This document shows, piece by piece, positions 7,566 to 10,736 of a DNA stretch of 10,736 nucleotides. The notes under the pieces are model-generated. The model was not told the origin of the DNA. It saw only the letters and a program-made list of their open reading frames with translations, and made no database searches. Positions within the stretch are counted from its first letter, which is position 1. Every line of letters starts with the position of its first letter. The stretch is from Gonium pectorale (Eukaryota; Chlorophyta; Chlorophyceae; Chlamydomonadales; Volvocaceae), in assembly GCA_001584585.1 (NCBI GenBank), contig LSYV01000096.1:241117-251852 (forward strand). Direction: 5' to 3'. The position numbers and the translations under genes are program-made.

Positions 7566-7698
7566 GCGCTGACTGCCGACCGCTACCCCGAGCTGCGCGC
7601 CATGCTGCACATCGGCGGCATCGACTCCAAGCCCATGTTCAAGAACATCCACGCGCCGGGGGTTGCACTGCGTGGTGGCCACGCCCGGGCGGCTCAAG
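7566..7698 (+). pseudogene. DEAD-box RNA helicase exon, DDX41/RH35 family, GG and motif Ib region, with 1-bp frameshift
   Basis: The acceptor CCCCCAG ends at 7565 and the donor GTGCAG starts at 7699. The frame reads ALTADRYPELRAMLHIGGID, SKPMFKNIHAPG, then shifts by one base and continues HCVVATPGRLK. YP.LR..L.IGGID and V..VVATPGRLK are the segments between motif Ia and motif Ib in RH35/DDX41, in the right order and spacing. The shift maps to GGGGTTGCAC near 7660, where one fewer T gives a continuous frame. The exit of the previous exon (phase 1, AAAG/GT) does not match the phase-0 entry here; one fewer A would fix it. No DEAD box, SAT or C-terminal RecA domain follows before the mobile element at 8084. 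Truncated, non-functional copy most likely. Confidence 0.75.
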
Positions 7699-7796
7699 GT
7701 GCAGGGGAGAGCTGGGGTCGCGGCAGGGGGGGGGGCACGGGGGAGGTTTGGGGCGCAAGGCGGGGGTTGGGGGCAAGGGAGGGGCGAGCGGGTACC

Positions 7797-7823
7797 GGGT
7801 GGGTGGGTGGGTGGGTGGGTGGG
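7797..7823 (+). repeat. (GGGT)6 GGG repeat, G-quadruplex-capable
   Basis: Six perfect GGGT units and a final GGG, giving seven G-triplets with one-base loops, a strong G-quadruplex-forming pattern. It lies in G-rich sequence (7720-7890) after the donor of the last helicase exon. It is not the algal telomere repeat. Confidence 0.9.
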
Positions 7824-7983
7824 AGGATGGGCGGGGCTCACAAGGGCACCAAGGAACACCAAGGGGAGCGCGGGGTGGGGGGGAGAGCGACGCCGGTCCG
7901 CTTCTGGCAGCGCGATGCGTATGGGCTGCTGGGAGGCTGCGCCGCGTTGCGCGGATTCGCATGTTCTGTCAGGAGGTAATTAG

Positions 7984-8041
7984 GTTCCGTGAAGCAGCAG
8001 TACGTTCCGTGGAGCAGCAGTACGTTCCGTGGGTTCCGTGG
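7984..8041 (+). repeat. 20-bp tandem repeat just outside the mobile element
   Basis: GTTCCGTGRAGCAGCAGTAC occurs twice (7984-8003, 8004-8023; one difference), followed by two truncated GTTCCGTGG units to 8041. It ends about 40 bases before the left end of the terminal inverted repeat, so it belongs to the flank. No matching sequence is seen on the right flank. Confidence 0.85.
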
Positions 8042-8083
8042 GTGCTTGGGTTACCCTGGGTTAGGCACGCCGTGTCAGTTGGT

Positions 8084-8594
8084 AGTTGCCACGTGCCATA
8101 CATGTCTGCATGAATATCTATACGTGTCATACACGTCTGCATGAATATCAATCTGCTGTGTATGCCTTGTGTCACTTTGGATGCATCTTGGTGTCCTGGT
8201 AGGTGCTGAGAGCCGCGCTCGTGGTATCTGTCGTGGTGTATGTGAGGGCCTTTATGTTTGGTCCCGGTGTGAGGCCGCGGACCTGCTAGGTGTCGCAGGT
8301 CCGGGCCTTGCTCTGCTACGTTGGTTGGCTGCGCGACTACTGCACTAGCTACTGGTCGTGTACCCGATAGGCTGTGCGAGTTCATTCCAGCGCCGCCGTC
8401 GAGGCAAGGAGGCCTCCGGTAGCTGGCAGCTATCGTGTGGAGGTTGCAGCGGCACCTCTGGTTTACATCCGTTCACTGGTCGATTACCCGGTTGTTCTAA
8501 GCTTACCGAGCTAACACCAGCTGTGATCTGTGTAGCTGCTGTCGGGCAGGCTGCTGTCAGTGTGTCGTGCTGGTTTTGAGAACCGCCATCGTGT
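8084..8594 (+). repeat. Left terminal inverted repeat
   Basis: Complement of 10068-10582. Its outermost part has two 31-bp tandem units (8091-8121 and 8122-8152, each with CTGCATGAATATC). It also holds a 9-bp hairpin, CGGACCTGC/GCAGGTCCG at 8278-8303. It ends inwards at GAACCGCCATCGTGT. No coding content is supported. Confidence 0.92.
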
Positions 8595-8603
8595 TCTGAG
8601 CAC

Positions 8604-8906
8604 GTGTGGTATGCTGTGGCGCCCCTTGACGAGCAGCAGCGCTCGCAGCCCGGCGACGGCTGCGCCTACAAGCCCTCCAGGCCGCACGGGCCGCTGAAGG
8701 CCGTGGATTTCGGCAAGACCGTCGAGGACACGATGTCCATGTATCACGCCTTGGTTGTGAAGCAGCCGCTCGAGCTGCGCGTGTGGACCCCGGTTGAAAA
8801 ACAGCCGGGGTCCCAAGGCGTGATTGTTTTTCAACCGGGAAACCTGCAGAAACCTGCACGGAAAGAGGGAGCCCGCCTCTACGGCCATACACGCCCGAAG
8901 GCGTGA
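8604..8906 (+). CDS. Coding-like block inside the element, possibly a captured host exon
   Basis: Ten bases inside the left inverted repeat an ORF of 100 codons begins. Codons up to about 8785 have the strong third-position G/C of real exons in this window and give a non-repetitive, normal-looking peptide: PLDEQQRSQPGDGCAYKPS, then LKAVDFGKTVEDTMSMYHAL, then VVKQPLELRVW. After about 8786 it runs into a palindromic segment and loses this quality, so the true coding block is probably about 8604-8785. I do not recognise the family; it does not resemble a transposase. Two readings: a host gene fragment picked up by the element (as in Pack-MULEs), or a leftover of the element's own gene. No start or stop context settles it. 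Confidence 0.4.
   Translation: MWYAVAPLDEQQRSQPGDGCAYKPSRPHGPLKAVDFGKTVEDTMSMYHALVVKQPLELRVWTPVEKQPGSQGVIVFQPGNLQKPARKEGARLYGHTRPKA
8785..8839 (+). repeat. Two overlapping, mutually exclusive hairpins
   Basis: Hairpin A: GGACCCCGG (8785-8793) pairs with CCGGGGTCC (8805-8813) over an 11-base loop. Hairpin B: CCCGGTTGAAAAACA (8789-8803) pairs with TGTTTTTCAACCGGG (8825-8839) over 21 bases. They share 8789-8793, so only one can form at a time. A further small hairpin, CACGCC-CGAA-GGCGTG, lies at 8890-8905. Confidence 0.85.
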
Positions 8907-9085
8907 CGTTTCCAATGGGGCGGGCGGGTACAGAGCAAGACATGTGACGGTCGTTCCGCCTCCCAAAAAGACCGGCCAACCAGCTTACCCGGTTTGTCGA
9001 ACTTCACCGATCACTTGCGGCCCGCGCGAGCCACGGCCGCTGTTCCCGAGTCCCGACACGGGGATTTTCAAGCAGCGACAGCAAA

Positions 9086-9268
9086 ATGGAGGAGACGGGC
9101 GGGTCGGGGATGCCCGCAAGCAAGAAAGCGCGAGCACCCCGAATGGTGCCTGAATGTGACCCACGGGTCGCCCCTTTCACAGACGACTGTCTCCTCGGCG
9201 CCGGCGACCCGGGAGCCGGGTGGGGGAAAAGGATGGGGAGTGGGGCGGGGCGAGGGGAGGGGAGATGA
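9086..9268 (+). CDS. Small ORF in the element interior
   Basis: ATG at 9086 opens a 60-codon ORF beginning MEETGGSGMPASKKARAPRM, then VPECDPRVAPFTDDCLLGAG, before entering G-rich simple sequence at about 9215. The basic, low-hydrophobic N-terminus with SKKARAP looks like a protein start (a nuclear-localisation-like cluster), and a GT-rich stretch after it could hide a donor. No partner exon is recognised. It may be the first exon of a decayed transposon gene or chance. Confidence 0.22.
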   Translation: MEETGGSGMPASKKARAPRMVPECDPRVAPFTDDCLLGAGDPGAGWGKRMGSGAGRGEGR

Positions 9269-9390
9269 AGGGGGAGGGAGGGAGGATTGGTGGGAGCAGC
9301 CAAAAGGGAACACCGGCAGCGCGCGGTGCACCCGAAGGCGAAGCCGGTGGGAAACGATGGTAGACGGCGGGGAGGGGAGGGGAGGGGAGA
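9230..9390 (+). other. Purine-rich (GGGGA) stretch inside the element
   Basis: G/A-rich runs (GGGGAGGGGAGGGG types at 9240-9290 and 9370-9390) flank a mixed segment. Non-coding in appearance; it interrupts the small ORF that begins at 9086. Confidence 0.5.
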
Positions 9391-9395
9391 GGAAT

Positions 9396-9454
9396 CTGTC
9401 GTACGATAGTACGTCCTGTGACACAGCTGATGATCCGGCTTGGCGTATCACACC
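9396..9454 (+). repeat. Internal direct repeat, copy 1
   Basis: Shares CTGTCGTACGATAGT, GACACAGCTGAT, CCGGCT and TCACACC in the same order with 9832-9887; it has three extra bases (GAT) after GCTGAT. It contains the 8-bp palindrome TCGTACGA. About 80% identity by eye. Confidence 0.8.
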
Positions 9455-9831
9455 GCACACACAGGTGCCTGCATGCAGGTTCGTCCGGGCGAAAACCAGA
9501 GTTGCAAAGCAGATGGCGCGTGCATGCACCACAACAAAGTAAGGCGGCTGAACTGCAAGAGAACGACGACCAGGCTGCCAGAGCACACTAGGACCGAGCG
9601 AACCAAGCTGACTGCGCGGCCATCTAAGGCACCACGACCAGTGTAACGTTACATGGCAATCACGAGAGGCCAGGCCAGAGAGAGCCTAACGGTTCAAGCG
9701 CACGAGGGGGAGAGCGGGAGAGCACATCGCACGACCAGCAGGCATGCCTCGTGCCGTACAAGCAAGCTCCGGAACCCGCACATACCCAGGCGCCGCGGTA
9801 CTACATCACGGCACCTAGTATTTCCCGACAG

Positions 9832-9887
9832 CTGTCGTACGATAGTGCGTGCAACGACACAGCTGATCCGGCTGAGCGCCTCACACC
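9832..9887 (+). repeat. Internal direct repeat, copy 2
   Basis: Same orientation as 9396-9454, starting 436 bases downstream and about 180 bases inside the right inverted repeat. The blocks CTGTCGTACGATAGT and GACACAGCTGAT are identical. It may be part of a larger, diverged internal duplication or a protein-binding site pair. Confidence 0.8.
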
Positions 9888-10067
9888 CCCCTTAGCTCGA
9901 AGCCAAAGCGCAGCGATAGGCGAGAGGTACCAGTAAAGGCGCCAACGAAACGGGTAGCCAAAAGCCGAGACTCACACGTGCCAACAGACCACGGCAGCAG
10001 CCTCCCCCCCAGCGCGACGAAGAGGAGTGCACAGGGCAGACAGGGGCCCAGACCTGAAAGCCCGACC

Positions 10068-10582
10068 ACACGATGGCGGTTCTCAAAACCAGTACGACAC
10101 ACTGACAGCAGCCTGCCCGACAGCAGCTACACAGATCACAGCTGGTGTTAGCTCGGTAAGCTTAGAACAACCGGGTAATCGACCAGTGAACGGATGTAAA
10201 CCCGAGGTGCCGCTGCAACCTCCACACGATGGCTGCCCGCTACCGGGGGCCTCCTTGCCTCGACGGCGGCGCTGAAATGAACTCGCACATACAGCCTATC
10301 GGGTACACAACCAGTGGCGAGTGCAATAGTCGCGCAGCCAACCAATGTAGCAGAGCAAGGCCCGGACCTGCGACACCTAGCAGGTCCGCGGCCTCACACC
10401 GGGACCAAACATAAAGGCCCTCACATACACCACGACAGATACCACGAGCGCGGCTCTCAGCACCTACCAGGACACCAAGATGCATCCAAAGTGACACAAG
10501 GCATACACAGCAGATTGATATTCATGCAGACGTGTATGACACGTATACATATTCATGCAGACATGTATGGCACGTGGCAACT
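10068..10582 (-). repeat. Right terminal inverted repeat
   Basis: Reverse complement of 8084-8594 with one 4-base insertion (after the segment matching GATAGGCTGT) and scattered substitutions. The two 31-bp outer tandem units and the 9-bp hairpin are conserved. A TGTAA occurs within it at 10195-10199 but is probably incidental. Confidence 0.92.
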
Positions 10583-10736
10583 TAGCCCCCGAGCCAATCA
10601 TTGTGAAATGAAATACCGTCCCTCGGTCTCTCTTCCTAGGACGGGGGGGGGCTTAGGGGGGAGGGTGCCCCTCCCCACTCCAGGGCCCGCCGTCGCCTCC
10701 CCTCCGTCGCGGGCGGGGCGGCGACGTGCGAGGCCG
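10583..10736. other. Right flank of the element, no gene seen
   Basis: After the right inverted repeat there is an AT-richer patch (ATTGTGAAATGAAATA), a G9 run followed by G/C-rich sequence, and a CGTCGCC/GGCGACG pairing near the window end. It does not continue any sequence seen left of 8084. Confidence 0.4.

Larger units (their letters stand above)
8084..10582. mobile_element. Foldback/MULE-like non-autonomous element with about 0.5-kb terminal inverted repeats
   Basis: The outer ends AGTTGCC (8084) and GGCAACT (10582) start two inverted copies, 8084-8594 (511 bp) and 10068-10582 (515 bp). Aligned by hand they differ by about a dozen substitutions and one 4-base indel, roughly 97-98% identity. 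The interior is 1,473 bases and contains no recognisable transposase (no DDE/DDD domain, zinc finger or RNase H pattern). Long terminal inverted repeats with an unrelated interior are typical of foldback elements and some Mutator-like elements; those families are named by architecture only. The bases next to the ends do not show a clear direct duplication (GGT on the left, TAG on the right), so insertion by transposition is not proven. The high arm identity suggests a young element or gene conversion. Confidence 0.85.

Noticed and set aside
7422..7979. 185-codon ORF across the second helicase exon
   Set aside because: Only the part 7566 to about 7660 is helicase sequence; the rest is intron and G-rich repeat read through in the same frame.
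8091..8152. CRISPR-like short repeats
   Set aside because: Only two head-to-tail 31-bp units with no spacers, conserved at both ends of an inverted-repeat element in a eukaryote-like sequence.

Overview
The window looks like nuclear DNA of a green alga of the Chlamydomonas/Volvox (volvocine) type. Coding exons are very GC-rich with strong third-position GC and runs of Ala, Gly and Pro. Introns are GT-AG and several hundred bases long. Short tandem repeats and hairpins are frequent, and TGTAA (the volvocine poly(A) signal) follows one candidate terminal exon. No bacterial operon, ribosome-binding-site pattern or CRISPR array is visible. The organism call is inference from style and was not tested by a search.

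Layout. (1) 1-2069, plus strand: 3' part of a protein kinase gene. One exon (357-545) carries the end of a Raf/MAPKKK-like (TKL-type) kinase domain. A 627-base intron follows, then a long low-complexity last exon (1173-2069). A 22-unit CTGC microsatellite lies in the intron before the kinase exon. (2) 2070-4150: about 2 kb without a convincing gene, marked by a one-sided excess of the hexamer GTACGG, a (GAG)8 run and small hairpins. (3) 4351-4632: a weak candidate terminal exon ending on TGTAA, followed by a perfect 19-bp inverted repeat at 4971-5043. (4) 5199-6676: two exons of an unrecognised helix-rich protein that join in phase, but the second is frameshifted by a 25-bp tandem duplication (6237-6286). 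Its 3' end is one arm of a near-palindromic inverted duplication (6515-6846). (5) 7082-7698: two exons of a DEAD-box RNA helicase of the DDX41/RH35 (Abstrakt) family, covering motif Ia (ICPSREL) to motif Ib (VATPGRLK). Each exon carries an internal frameshift and their junction is out of phase; downstream motifs are missing. This is a truncated, decaying copy, unless the indels are assembly errors. (6) 8084-10582: a foldback-type mobile element of about 2.5 kb with terminal inverted repeats of 511 and 515 bp, about 97-98% identical by hand count. Its 1.47-kb interior holds no recognisable transposase, but has a short coding-like block (about 8604-8785), a small second ORF, two diverged 56-59-bp direct repeats and a pair of mutually exclusive hairpins.

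The right half (about 5.2-10.6 kb) reads as a rearrangement-prone accessory region: broken gene pieces, snap-back duplication and a non-autonomous element lie next to each other. The most unusual items are the long-TIR element with its possible captured exon, the inverted exon duplication, the decayed DDX41/RH35 copy, and the strand-polarised GTACGG/CCGTAC clusters on either side of the last kinase exon.
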